This document shows positions 13,983 through 27,100 of a stretch of DNA of 64,000 nucleotides, piece by piece (positions within the stretch are counted from its first letter, which is position 1; the number at the start of each line of letters is the position of its first letter). The position numbers and the translations under genes are program-made. The stretch lies in the NCBI GenBank assembly GCA_026874595.1, contig CM049315.1, positions 35,668,164 through 35,732,163 of the forward strand, written 5' to 3'. The notes under the pieces are model-generated. The model was not told where the DNA came from and did no database searches. It saw nothing but the letters and a program-made list of their open reading frames with translations. The stretch is from Sipunculus nudus. Taxonomy: Eukaryota; Annelida; Sipuncula; Golfingiida; Sipunculidae.

Positions 13983-15091
13983 AGGCGGTTTCGCACCGGG
14001 TGCGTACGAACGAATTTTACGTCCGAACGAAAATTTGCTGTACGAACAAAAAAATAAAACACTTTATTTTATGTTTGTGCATACACACCTAATCCGAACG
14101 ATGCTATCCGATCGAAAAAAATAGAACATGTTCTATTTTTTGTCGTTCGCATCGGACAAGAATGGCTTCTTTCACCTTCAACACAAAAGAGCTTATAACC
14201 AGACTGGTTCATTTGTACGTTACCTATTTGATACATATGTAATACTGTACAACAAAGAAGTGCTGTTTCCTTGTCCACTGTTTTAAAATTATGTGATAAA
14301 AATATAAAAAAGGGATTATTTTTATTTCAATCATTTTTATTATTTAAACAGATATTTATAACATTTTTAGCTCCAATGATTTTTCCATTTAAATCATACT
14401 TCTTTTTATATAATATGTACATTTCCTGGGGGGAAATTATATTTTTATTAAAAGGGATTTCCATCGCCGCTTGGCCACTTACTTTAATTTACAATCGGGG
14501 ACAAAACATTTAGACTTTTAAACCAGGTTTAGATGTTATAATTCATGGTACATTCTAATACTTAATATATTATTTGCAATATAATAAAGTTATTCTCCGA
14601 AAGGGGGGAGGGATCATTACATTGATCATCCCTCCTAGCCCCCCCCCCCCCCATATTGACGCCCCTGAATATAAATAAGTTTCATTACCAATAAAATGAT
14701 CCGCGGTAAATATAGAAAAAATCATGGAATAATAACTTTTTTCATGTGTCATTTGTATTATTATCATAGTATTATTTTTAGTTCAACGTTTTGCATTTAA
14801 ACAGAAGTTTCATAGCTGTGCGCAGACTGTTCAAAATCATATTGGCAGATTTAAAATGAAATAAAAATCAAACTTAACTAGTGATTCAAAAATCAATTTA
14901 ACTTGAAATGCAGCAGTTTCAATGGAATTTGTTCTCTTGAAACATAAGGTTGCGCAATTATTTTTCAAGGCATGTTGAAATGGAAATCTTGCACACTCAG
15001 AGATAAAAACTTTATTATTAATAATCATTAATTACAAATTAATGAGAAAATCAATTTACACGTTCGGAAATATTCGAAAATTTTGTATAGG

Positions 15092-15134
<43 letters not shown>

Positions 15135-15345
15135 ATCCATAAGCCTATATTTTAGTGCATCCGATATATTGCTCATATATATCTGTCCAATACGAATTTC
15201 GGAGACGAAAATTCTTCGGTCGGAAATAAAAAATATCGTTCGAATTTGGTGTGAATGAAATTTCGGATGCGACAGGATTTTAGTCGGAACGACAGAAATA
15301 TTCGTTCGTGTCATTCGTTCGGACGCATCCGGTGTGAAACCGCCT
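13983..15345. mobile_element. Harbinger-like MITE B (TTA target duplication)
   Basis: Left end AGGCGGTTTCGCACCGGGTG; the right end is the complement of AGGCGGTTTCACACCGGATG. TTA flanks at 13980-13982 and 15346-15348. 1363 bp with no transposase. It abuts MITE A across one shared TTA. It contains a CT microsatellite (15092-15132) and a C-run near 14640. Confidence 0.65.
15092..15132. repeat. (CT)n microsatellite
   Basis: About 20 CT units inside MITE B; its antisense frame gives a run of Arg-Glu that should not be read as protein. Confidence 0.9.
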
Positions 15346-15739
15346 TTACATGTAAACTGATTATAGCCTATTTTCTGAAAGTAGGTCAATGTGACCCAGT
15401 TGAAATAAGATATTGTTCAAATGATCCGCTGATAATAATAACGGGTGGCACCACTTGTATATGTTTCATATTTTTTTAACACAGTTTACCTGCATCTTGA
15501 GACTGCGACTCGATTTCTGAAACTCGGATAGATATGGTCAAGATATCACTCAGTTAAGCGGCAGATATTGTGACAGTGTCAAACTAAAACTGTGATTGTG
15601 AAAAAATGGGAAAAAGCACAGACTGACTTAGGGAAATTACACCTTCTTCCGGTAAAGTATAACTCAATCATTGAAAGGATATGTGTTATTATAACGTGTT
15701 CGGAATAAACCATATTTTTTTTTCAGATTTCAGACAGAT

Positions 15740-16320
15740 GTTTTAAATGTTAGATATGCATAGATATGGATAAAAGGACGATGCCTGTACAAAATGGGTC
15801 CATGACCTTTACTGGGAGAGTGAAAGTGACCTTGAATAAGTCAATACTTGGAATATCACACAAAACTTAATATCTCAAGATGGATTGCATGGATTAGTCA
15901 AAAATCAAGTTTACATTATATATAGGATGGCTGCGTCTTGTACGGAATACTGGTGGAGCCATATGTTACTCTCCTCTCGTTTTCGTGTCTTTTATTACCC
16001 ACTTAATTGCCATTTTACAGTCTTGTGAGCTTTATAAGTCATAAACGATTCGACAAATATCTTTCCTATTATGCACATGCAAAGATATGGGCCAGGGGAT
16101 AAGTTCTATTCATATTCGGGCTATGACCTTTACTTTGAGAATGGCCTTGGCCTTGAATATTTCTGTATTTGAAGAAAATCACACAAAATCTTAAATATCT
16201 AAAGAAAGGATGCATGGATTAGTCCGAAAATCAAGATGACCGAAGATATCAGGTAGCTGTGACTTGTCTGCGAGACTAATGGCGCCGCTTATTATCCTTA
16301 AATGAATCTGTCTGATAAAT
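15740..16320. repeat. Degenerate direct repeat, two copies
   Basis: Two units share the phrases ATGACCTTTACT, ATATC(A/T)CACAAAA, and GCATGGATTAGTC, starting near 15790 and 16130. Confidence 0.55.
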
Positions 16321-16369
16321 ATATCCTTTTGAAAAATCAGAATGGTTGATATCAGATGATAAGTTGTCA

Positions 16370-16800
16370 AAGGAGTCTGAAAATCTGTAACCTGACCTTG
16401 ACCTTCAAGGTCAAATCTGTACATATAAAGGATTTTTTTAACCCGACAACTTTTGAAGTGCCCCATCTTTTTTTCTTGAAATGTTACACACAAATTGTTT
16501 CCACCCAAAATGTTTGAAGTCTGATGAGCTTGACCGTGCTTTTCAAAGTCAAATCTGCAGAAACATGGAAATTTTTCTTATCCCCTTGACTTTTGAAATA
16601 CAGCATTTCTTTTCTTCAAATTTGATGCACAAATTGTTTCTACCAAACTGTCAGACATGTTTGAAGATTGGTGACTTTGAGCTTGGTCTTCAACGTCAAA
16701 TATGCGAATATATATTATTTTGTTTACCTCATAACTTTTGAATAACTGCTTTTCCTTTCCTCAGATATGGTACGCGAATTGTCTCACGAAGGTGTCGGAT
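16370..16800. repeat. Satellite-like tandem repeat, ~115-bp unit
   Basis: The repeated theme is CTTTTGAA...CTTCAAATTTGA...ACAAATTGTTTC...GACTTTGA..TTGGTCTTCAA. The same unit flanks LINE copy 2 at about 41.1-41.25 kb and 46.36-46.72 kb, so it is a dispersed tandem family. Confidence 0.65.
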
Positions 16801-17239
16801 AAGTTCAAACATTTGGGATTTGGGTGGAAACAATTTGTGTGTAGCAATTTTTGATTTCACCCTGGTAGCCTTAGCCTTGTTAATTTTCAGTATTGTTTCT
16901 GAAGAAGTAGGCTTATGAGAGTTCGGGGTATGCCTTAATTGTCTGGGAATACTTTGAATTCTCCGGTGCCAGATATTTCTAGTTTTTAATCAAAGTTTAA
17001 ATACTTTCAGGATTAACATTATTCTTTTTATATAAATGTGACTTTGATTATGATGTGTTACGTGTTTGCCACTCTGTTTCATATAAAGACAGAATCAACA
17101 CATGCTTCTAAGATCCTGTTCGAATCTAATAGAATTAACAATGCATTTTAATAAAAGTTTACTTCAATTTTAAACCAATAGCCATGCAATATATTTTTCG
17201 TTGTAGATAAACAGATTAGATACACATTGAGAAAGAAAA

Positions 17240-17371
17240 ATGGCACACGCACGTGTTATAAACTCAAACAGGAAAGCAATTGCAGTAAAACTGGACTTGA
17301 CAAATACAACACTGTTAGAAGATTTGGTCGATAAGGCGGTTATATCTTATGTTCAACAGGAACACATAAAG
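17240..17371 (+). CDS. Exon 1: first half of CARD (residues 1-44)
   Basis: Starts at ATG 17240 and ends at AAG|GTACTT in phase 0. The helix LLEDLVDKAVISYVQQEHIK is typical of CARD helices 1-2. A possible splice acceptor (TTTTTCGTTGTAG, AG at 17205-17206) sits just upstream, so a non-coding first exon may exist further 5'. Confidence 0.85.
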
Positions 17372-18077
17372 GTACTTTTTATCATTATAAACACTCAACA
17401 TTTCTTGGTTAATTTACATTTATTTTAGGATTTTATTCTTCATATAAACAGCACATATATGTTGTGACAGAATGTTTCCCGCGCTGCGTTTATTCGTTTG
17501 GAGTTAAAAGTTGCAGTTACAATACTCAGGATAACCTGTAGTTTCACATGTTTTGTTTGAATTAATCGCTATTCCAGATGACTTACATATAGCACAACTT
17601 ACGTTTTTCAACTTGCATTAGGATACATCTCTTCCGTATATGACAACAAATCACATTAACTCATTTCCTTGATAGGTAGATCAACTTTACCTGATAAACG
17701 TTATGAAAGGGTACATGATTATATTAACATCATATTTACCTGTTTTGGCATTGCAAAACACGCGAACCAGATGAATGAATAGCCAGGCTGGTTCATTATA
17801 TAGAGATGATATATATATATATATACATAAATACAAATTGTTAGTGTGAAGTAATTTCTTGAATATAATCGTAAAGATATTATGGATATTGTAGTCTCAC
17901 AGGGAGTGTCTGCGCCAGGCGTCTGCCCTCCTTGATGCGGTTTTCAAGGTGTCTCCGGAACAGTTCAGCAAATTTCTGCAAGCTCTCCGTGAAAACGATC
18001 ATTGCAGTCTGGCTGAAGTAATCGAAAGTAGGTCAAGGAGTTTTAGTTCTAATAATTAATAAGATATTATATGTATG

Positions 18078-18108
<31 letters not shown>

Positions 18109-21100
18109 TTATTATATCCGACTTGTTATTGTGCTTTAAATGAGGAATAACTTTTTAATACTTTTATTTATCAAGGTCAGATGAACATGGACCCCTACAT
18201 ATTAAAGAAACCTCGTATTGTACTGGCAACAAAAAATGGAAATAAGGATGATCCTGGACTTAATGCAATCTTGCAGATCATGCGGAATGTTCTGCTGTAT
18301 ATAGATGGAGATGCTGTAGACCAGATAATCCATGATTCAGACTTACAGAATCTAAATCTGGACACGGTAACTTTCTTCATCAACTCAATACCAGACCCCG
18401 TCGTACTGCCGAGACAAACTGTAACAGCCGGGTCAAAAAAGGTTTCCATGTCATACATTGTGATGGACACCGTCAAAGGTTGTGCAATGAAGAGGACCAG
18501 TCAGGACGAAATAGAAACCCTTAAACGATACAAATCTGAATGCATGTTTCCGCCCAACAAAGTTTTCTTCCTTGGAAGTGAGGTACAGAAAGACTGGGAA
18601 AAACGTTTGGAACATGACATTGAAAGTTTCAACTACATTCCTGCTCCCATGTCTTTTAAAGTGACTCGCCTGGCCTCAGCAGCTCAAGACCGCACGAAAA
18701 TGCACGTGCTATTTGATATTACCGGTGTTCAGTTGGGGCATAATTTTGAAAACGTGCTATTAACTTTGGAGAAAGCAGCGAAAGATATTCGAACAGACCT
18801 ACGGTTACCAGTTGTGGTACTTGTTTCTCATGATATAGATGATGCAGCTAAGAACCGCCTACAACAGATGGTCAGTGTGGTAGAAATATCATCAAAGGAG
18901 GAGATCATATCCAGATTCAGAGAGAATACAATTTGGGTATACATAGAAGATGAAGGGCCCCTCACTTGGACACGGATGCAGCCTGTTCTGTACGGCATGC
19001 CACAGATTCTTCCAATCAGATCTACGATCCTTGACATTCTTGGCGACAAAAAAATCCAAAAAAGGATCACCTGGAAGGAGTCAAAATGTATTAAAAATAA
19101 GGTAGAACAAACTCTGTTGCATTTGAGAGACGCGTATGACCACGCTTACAAACTCACCTGCGAGTTCTTTTGCAACCCATTGGTAATGAAATCCAGAGAA
19201 GATTTCTTCAAGTCATGCTTTTGTAAGTAATGTTTTTCATCATTTTTTTTATTCAGACGACTTTTATTCAGCTGAGCTATAATTATTATCCTTTCCTCGT
19301 CCCAGGGACCTGCCATTTTTATATGTATTATTTGTGCCAATGACAAGAACCATGTACAAGCCTGTTTTAAGAGTCTCATATCTCGGTTACGGGCCAATGA
19401 ACTGTCCTAAAATATCCCATTTGGTCATGTATTTTAATATAATTACTTCTATATTTATTTGATCGTTAGGCATTTTTCTGAGACCTTCCGCGGTGATTTA
19501 AATGATTTCCCTTTAATTGATCATGAATAATTGTACCAGTGCGTCATTGTGTTTTGATATATATTCATTTTAATTTTATGCAAATTTAGGAATGCCTTAC
19601 GGTAAAGAATAGTTTTTTTCGGGTGAAAGAAATCTGCCTATCCTGCCATTTTCTAGGCGGTGGGTTGATAGGTTGTCCATAATCTGCTATGCTTATGATG
19701 AGACAAATAACAGATAGCCGTCACTGCAGAGTATTTGCAAAGCAATATCAAATCAAATTAAAATAATGTCTATTTATCAGAATGCATCGTCATAAATTCT
19801 GCATTTATTTAAACCAGATTTTGCTATTTAGTATTCAGATATTAAAATGTCTCTACTAATGGTTATTATTTTCAACACAGATTGTTGACATATGCGCCAA
19901 TGAACCCAAATATTCTTGAAGTAATTGCCTAGAAACTAGCCTTGGAATTGGCTATGCATGTTGAACTCGGTAACTGTTATCCGTTCTGTCACATCCGTAC
20001 TTCCGTACACATTTTATTTCTTATTGATGGGTATTTAAACCGAGGAAGGAACCTTCTATAGGCGCAGTCGTTTGCGAGTGAAACAAGGCCGTTGGGCACA
20101 GGTTTCCCATTAAGCCTGCAGATCGCTCATCCTTTGTGGGGGCCGACCCTGAAAAATCTCATTAACATTCGAACTCACGATCCCCCGGCGTGTGCTCTAC
20201 CCCTATGCCAGAGGAACCGTTAAGGCCCATAAAAATATTGATTCTTCTTATTATGAGGATTCTTTGTCTACCACGGAATATTTAAATATTTGATAAGGCT
20301 CTCTACTTTTGATATGGTCAAATGACAACAATCGAGGTTTCATGTGGTTTTATCTAGTGTCCTGAAACTCCCTATTTCTAAGACTGATAATTACACAAGT
20401 TGTTTCAACCAAGTCCTCGGAAGACTTTGGACCTTGATCATTAGCATATTATTATTATTCTTTAGTACAACCTGTATAAAATAGTTATGACTGGACTAAG
20501 TCTTCACCCATTAACACTTTTATCATTTATCAAAGGTCATGATCACATCTGAAGTAAATCTGAATTTGTTTTTCAGATGATAGCATTCATATTCTGAATG
20601 TTATCATAAAATTTCATGCTAGTCAACTCATGCCAAATAAGAGACTTGATTCGAAAATGAAGACCTGTGACTTAAGGATGCTGGTCATTAATATTACATT
20701 CATGCAGTCAACTGAGCTTCATGACCCAAAACTCAATCGTAATACAATTTACCATTTACACGTTTTCTCTCTCTCACACACACATAAACATACACACATA
20801 TTAACATTTGCTTTATTCAGGTTTATGAACTTCTCCACAAAATATTTATTTGTATAGAATGACAAAATATTCACATTAAGTGCTTTATTTTCACGTATGA
20901 TAATTTATCAACAGCTAAAAATTTGGCAGTCCTGAAGGCAGGAATATTTGAGAAGACAGTTGATATCGGAAGACCACAAAGTTATTCCTGGAAATCACTC
21001 GAAAATGTGGTTAACTTTCTTTGTGCCTTGCCCAGATATGTGGGGTTAACAAGAGAGAACAAGAAAGAAGAGAACAGCATAAATCTGAAGATTCTAAAAT

Positions 21101-24100
21101 ATCTCAACGAGCATCTACCAGAAAACACGAAGCAGATAGCATTTAGCCAAGGGTCAATCTGCCAGTTACTTTATGTCCGAGACGAACAAGCATTGTGGCA
21201 TCTCAAAAACATGGTGTCGGAGGGGAAGGCGTCGCAGGCAATGTTACAAGTCCTGATTTTGACGAACCTTTTCGCTGATGGGTCACTGAAGAACTGTGGC
21301 ATTCAGATGGATTTGTATTCACCGAATGTTTACGAAGGTAGATACAGTATTATAAATATATTATTCACAAAATGGTATGAATTTACTAAAATCAAACTAG
21401 GTCATCGATGGGTCATTGTCCTTCGTCCTCCCGTCGTGCCGTTTGGCCGTCCGTTATCAGGGCGCAAATCGTAACCGCTAGGGCTAGGATCATGAAACAG
21501 ATGCATTCTAAGAGGTCCATGAAAACAAATCTCCTTGGAAACCGGATATTAGGTGTCTGTTGCCCATATCCTCCGAGCTATGAGGCACAGAAGTACCTCC
21601 CCCCCCCGGAATAATTTAAAATTTGATACAAAAGCTCAAGTATCTGAACAACTAATGTATTGATCACCATGATTCTTTGCATGCATATTGATCAAGGAGT
21701 TTTTTATAGGGTTCCTGCAGACTGGTGGCAAAACTGCACCTGAATTTTGTTGTAATATTTTAGCCTTTCTTATATTTTTAAGACCTTTAAAGATGCGGTC
21801 GTCCATTAACAGAACACAAGTCGTAACCACGGGACACACAATCTTATAACTTGTGCAGTTTACAAATAGTTCTCTATACACAAAACATTTCTATTCACTA
21901 AAACAAAGTCGCAGCCGCAAAAAATGCAAATCTAAATGCCTGTAATTATCTCCTAGACGAATCATTGGTCATTTGTTTTTTTTAATGAAATTCAACAATT
22001 AGCACCAAAATTTGATGACCGCACTTAATCCCACAATATTATTATGCCAGTTACTGTACTTTTACAGTGATTGCCAGTCACCAGACGATGATGGAAGATA
22101 TGAAGGTTCGTATTGAATATATACTTGTCCTGCACACATGTAATAGACAATAACCTATGCTGATTTTTATTTGGATGTACTGAATGTCTGTCTCAACTTA
22201 TTCAGTTTTTCATACTAATATAATGAATATCTATGCATTGGTGTTTTCATCTGATCAATCAACTATGTAGCAACGCTAGTTATTGTGTGAGATTTTTTTT
22301 ATATTTAGTCTGAACTGGCTACTCTACACTAAGTAACCGTTTGGCGCACATAAAACGTATACTGTATATAAAACATTTTAATTGGTGTTAAAGACAGATA
22401 ACCGATTCCTAACAGAATTTAAACCCGATTACTGACCAAATTTATGACAACAATATTATCTTCTTTTATTTAAATCTAATTTTATTAAATATTACAAAAT
22501 CTTATCTTATGCAATATTAGTTTTAGATGCAAAGTGTTCGAATTGCAACACGACAGATATTAGTCTGCCAAAACAGTATAAGTAGACACACATAAATATG
22601 AAAAATTTGAAAAGTTAAGCGCAAGCATTATACGGCCTATTAAGCGACAAAACAATTCTGATCTGATAGCTGCATTCGGATGACCCCTGTATTTTACAAA
22701 AGAAATTATATACAATATCAATAATTTTTATATTGAAGATGTCGCAACCTCTCAGGGAGGCAACCATTGAAGGAAATCGGGAAATGGTCAGGCGTATGCT
22801 CGCGAGTGGAGTGAACCCAGACGAAAAAGGAAAGGTAATTAAGTGTATGCGTTTGATTTTTCTATATTTCCTCTAAAGGAAACTTGTATACAATATGATT
22901 TTGTGCCCATTGAGTAAGACAGTGAGACAAATAAATGTATATTCTGCGTCGCAGTTGACAAATAAGCATAAATAATCAAATACTTACTCATGGTGCTTTA
23001 AGAATAAATAAAATAACAAATATATAATTTTTCCACAACGCCCTTAACCACATATTGTGCACCTAAAGTTCATTACTGTTTGCAATTAATGGTTGTTTTA
23101 ATAAGGACTGCCTCAATTATAGGAGCACCAAGCAGCTAGAACCCTGCAGGGTTCATGTTTCCCAGGAGACGGTTTATTAATCTAACAGGGAAAACAAGGC
23201 TTGGTACTAAAACCCCTAAGCCCCTGAGCGCTTCCTCTTCATGACAAGACAGAAAACTTAAATGTGTTCAGGCGATTCAAATAAGCCTGTTCAAGAATAC
23301 ATAAATAGGGTTAAATGAAAACATTTTTAAAATGGAAATTTATCCATTAACAGAAAACGGTCATCGTTCTTCATTAAATTGGACAGGGGGACTTGGTTTT
23401 TAAAATACTTCGGGTAAAACTAGGCAGCCTACGGTGCAGCTACAATGCCCGGTCGGTAACCTCTAATACGAAGCCAGACTAACGTATCTACAAAAATACT
23501 TAAAATTGTATTTATTTATCAAGTGTCACACAGCGAAAAATGTGAATCAGTAGAGTACGACTCTGCTGCCACCAACATGCTCCGGGGCCTCTAAGGTCAA
23601 TAATTAACAATCATGTGAGCTCCTGTGAATTGTTTTAATACATAAAAGCAAATATTTGTTAGAATCTGTTTCTCTGTTTCTCCGTGAAAAAAAGTGCGGC
23701 GATTTCCTATTAAGCCAAAGATGTTACTCTCTCAAGGGAAAAACAAAAGTTCTCTTGATATTCTAATTATCTAAATATTCTTGTTTCAATTAGTTTCTTA
23801 CCAGAACTCTCCCATACCACGCGGTTGACTTACAACAAGGGCAAATATCCCTTTGCAGGTTTTAGAAATATTACATAGAAATCTACAACAAAAATGATCT
23901 CGATGACACTCTACAGTTAATTTTAAAATCCATGGCGAACCAAGATTGTCTTTCCTCCCGGTGAGGTTAGTTTACGTTGGGCTGCTACAAGGCTTTGGTT
24001 TCTCGTTTGACGCTTTCGTCATAGCAAGTTACAATGAAAATCAGCTTGAATGGATTGACTCAAATTTGCTGTATCACTGGCAGTTTTCAAATAAGCGTCG

Positions 24101-27100
24101 CTTTATTGGTACACGACCAGTAACTGCATTATATATAAATATAATCTGTTATCACTGCCTCGTCCGACTTAACATTTTGCCTTCCTGATCTTAATGGCCT
24201 GCTCATTCTTGTAGCTTTTCCCAGCTCTCTTTTCAGCCTACATCCTTTGAGAATACAAGAAGGTTAAGTGTCCGGCAAGAAGTAATAGTCAAGCCAAAAT
24301 GTAGATTTGTTTCTGCTACCCAAAGAGTTTGAGTTCAACAATGCCTGTTACAATATACCTTTACGCGAATTTGCAAAGCTCCATTCCGTGGACACTGTTG
24401 GCTCCGTCATCGTCAGTTCACTGCCTTTGTACAGTCGACAACCTGTTACACTGGACCACCAGTGAGCTGTTTTAGAAGAACATCTCTAAAAAATTTTGTA
24501 ATGAGGGGTGTCGATGACTGACCTTAAGTTTCAAAGAAATTGCAGGAAAATTGTGGCCTGTAGAGTGCAGACAAACAGACAAACAAACAAACATATGAGA
24601 CTGACCAACATACTTGCCGCAATCATTTTTTGAGGTAGATAGGTCTAGTGTTTTGCATGATGTACACTGTTATTTATAGTACACGATTGTTTTTCAAATT
24701 TTCGAAAATGTCCAATAGGGGGCGCTGTGAGACATTGTTGCGGGATACCATTAATGACGCTCAATACTCTCTCCTTTTGTAATAATAACTTAAAAAACTC
24801 ATACATTATATGAATATATTATAACTCGATTGAAATTTTTCATTTTTAGGCGCCAGGGGGCGCTGCAAGGCAAACATTTTAAATATGATTTTTGTCTCAT
24901 AGATTCAAAGCCGTAAACAATGTCTCAACTTTTATTACAAAATCTGAAATAACGGTTAATGTGCCTATTCCTTGGTACTCTTGACCTTATTCTGCGGTTA
25001 CCATGATGACCTATTTTAAAGTAAAAATTCTTGACATTTACGTTAGATTTTGTAACTTAGTCATTTTGAAGCTAGAGAGGTGTAGCATTTTGCATCACGT
25101 AGAGTTCAGTTAGTGTTAAAACTGATTTTCGTTTATGGTATATGACCACCAGGAGGCGCTGCAACAAATCATTATTGTGACATATCTCCAAAGCTATAGA
25201 TGATATTATAATTTTATATGCTGTATCCGAAACTTAAAACGATGGCCTTATTCTTCTAATTATTATTTGGAGACTAAGCCATATTCTGCAATAACCAGGT
25301 TGACCTATCTATTTAGATATCTCTGACGCAAGCTCCATGTTGCTGTTAATGCCACCAACCTGATACTGTTGATACAAATCTTTAATTACATTACACCTAC
25401 TTTTTTGTTAAGATCAGTCAAAGGTTAAGGTCAAAATGTCTTTTTTCTTCATAATAAGGTCAAACATGGCCGTAACCACATAAACTGTAGTTCATTTTAT
25501 TCATCTCTTCAATCTCCACAACATGAAAGAATGACCTGACCTTGACTGTCTTTCTGTCGGTTTTTTTATTTCAACTTCCGGCAAGCGCTCGACCTTTGTC
25601 GTATAGTCTGTCTGTCTGTTTGTCTGTGTATTTGTTTGTCTGCACTCTCCTGGCTACAATTTTGCCACATTCACCTTGAACTAGCAGAGATGATGGAAAT
25701 CCAAAAGTTTAGGTGCCCTATTGTTCTTCTTAAAAAAAGGTCAAAGGTCGAGGTCAAGGCCATAAAAAACCACGAAACCTTTTTTTCTCATAATTTAGTC
25801 AAATACGGTCGTATTTTTATCTTATTCTTCTCTGATCTGTAGGTAACCAAAATCTGCCGATACCATGGCGACGCATTTTTGGGAAAATCTTATGATATTC
25901 GAAAATAAAGGGTTTTATATTATTTTGTCAGTTTTAAAGGTACAGAGGCCTGTTTTTTTTATTAGATAGATTTCAATTAGCTCTAAAAGATTTTATTACA
26001 AGTCTCGCAATATCTCGCACTATATATTTCGAAAAAAAATTGGGGATACTCTAGACGCCACAAGTATGCAAGAATCGCCTTGAAACTGATATATTTTTCA
26101 TTCCCACATTAATATCTCGAAAGTCAGTTTTGGAATATGGCCGCTAGGGGGCGCTGAACATTTAAAACCACAATCAATGATTGTTTTGACCATATCTAAA
26201 ATACTATAAACTTTAACCTACATAAACTAAAGCTCATACTGTTTCTCTGATCCTTCTCAATCTGATTATGAAGTCATCTGTTATCTGAGATGAGTCACTT
26301 TCTCAGTATGTCTTTCTGTTTGCCATTTATCCTCAATTTTTCCTTCTTGCTAGTTCATGCGTCTTAAATATAGAATTCTACATTATTGCTTCTTCTGAAA
26401 CTAGAATGAATGAACTTAATCCTGTGGAGACTTGGCCTTATTCTGAGGTAATCATGTTGACCTAATTTAGGATAAAACTTGTTGAAGTTGGAATTATTCA
26501 GATATTTTTATCTGTGCAGCTCACGTAGGACCAAGTTTCCTGAAATCGCTTTAAAAATTACACTATGCAATAAATATCTATTATTGCACCAGACCTATTT
26601 GTTTTTTATAAAGATGTCTTATTTTCATTATAATTTGGTCATAAATGGTCGCATCCACATAAATTGTAGCTCAGTTAACTCACCTGTCTTTTCGTCGTTA
26701 TCTAAATGAATAATCTGACCATGACCTACTTTTTTGCACGTCCGTCCGTCTGTTTGTTTTGGTCCTCATTTTTTATAAATTCATTATAGCTTCAATAATA
26801 TTTTCCCACTTCCTCAAAAATATGGGTTATTATTTGGACATTTAAACATGTTACTTTCTGTCCGTCTGTCTTTCTTAAAAATTTACGGCAAGCGCTCGAC
26901 TAAGGTCCTCTAGTCTTTTTGTCTGTCTGTTTGTTTGATTGCTTGTCTGCACTCTCCTGGCCATAATTTTTCAGCAATCGACATGAAACTTACAGGGTTG
27001 ATTGACAACCCATTATCCTTGGAGCCTCTTGTTTATGGTCATCATCTCATTAAGATCAAGTCAAGGTCACGAATCTTAATAACTTGAAAATATTCATGCT

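Noticed and set aside
15051-15389. Frame with Arg-Glu repeats
   Set aside because: Translation of a CT microsatellite inside MITE B.
21408-21614. Alternative 3' coding extension of exon 4
   Set aside because: The sequence belongs to an interspersed repeat found again at 31.8 kb, and the splice donor at 21338 keeps the frame to downstream exons.
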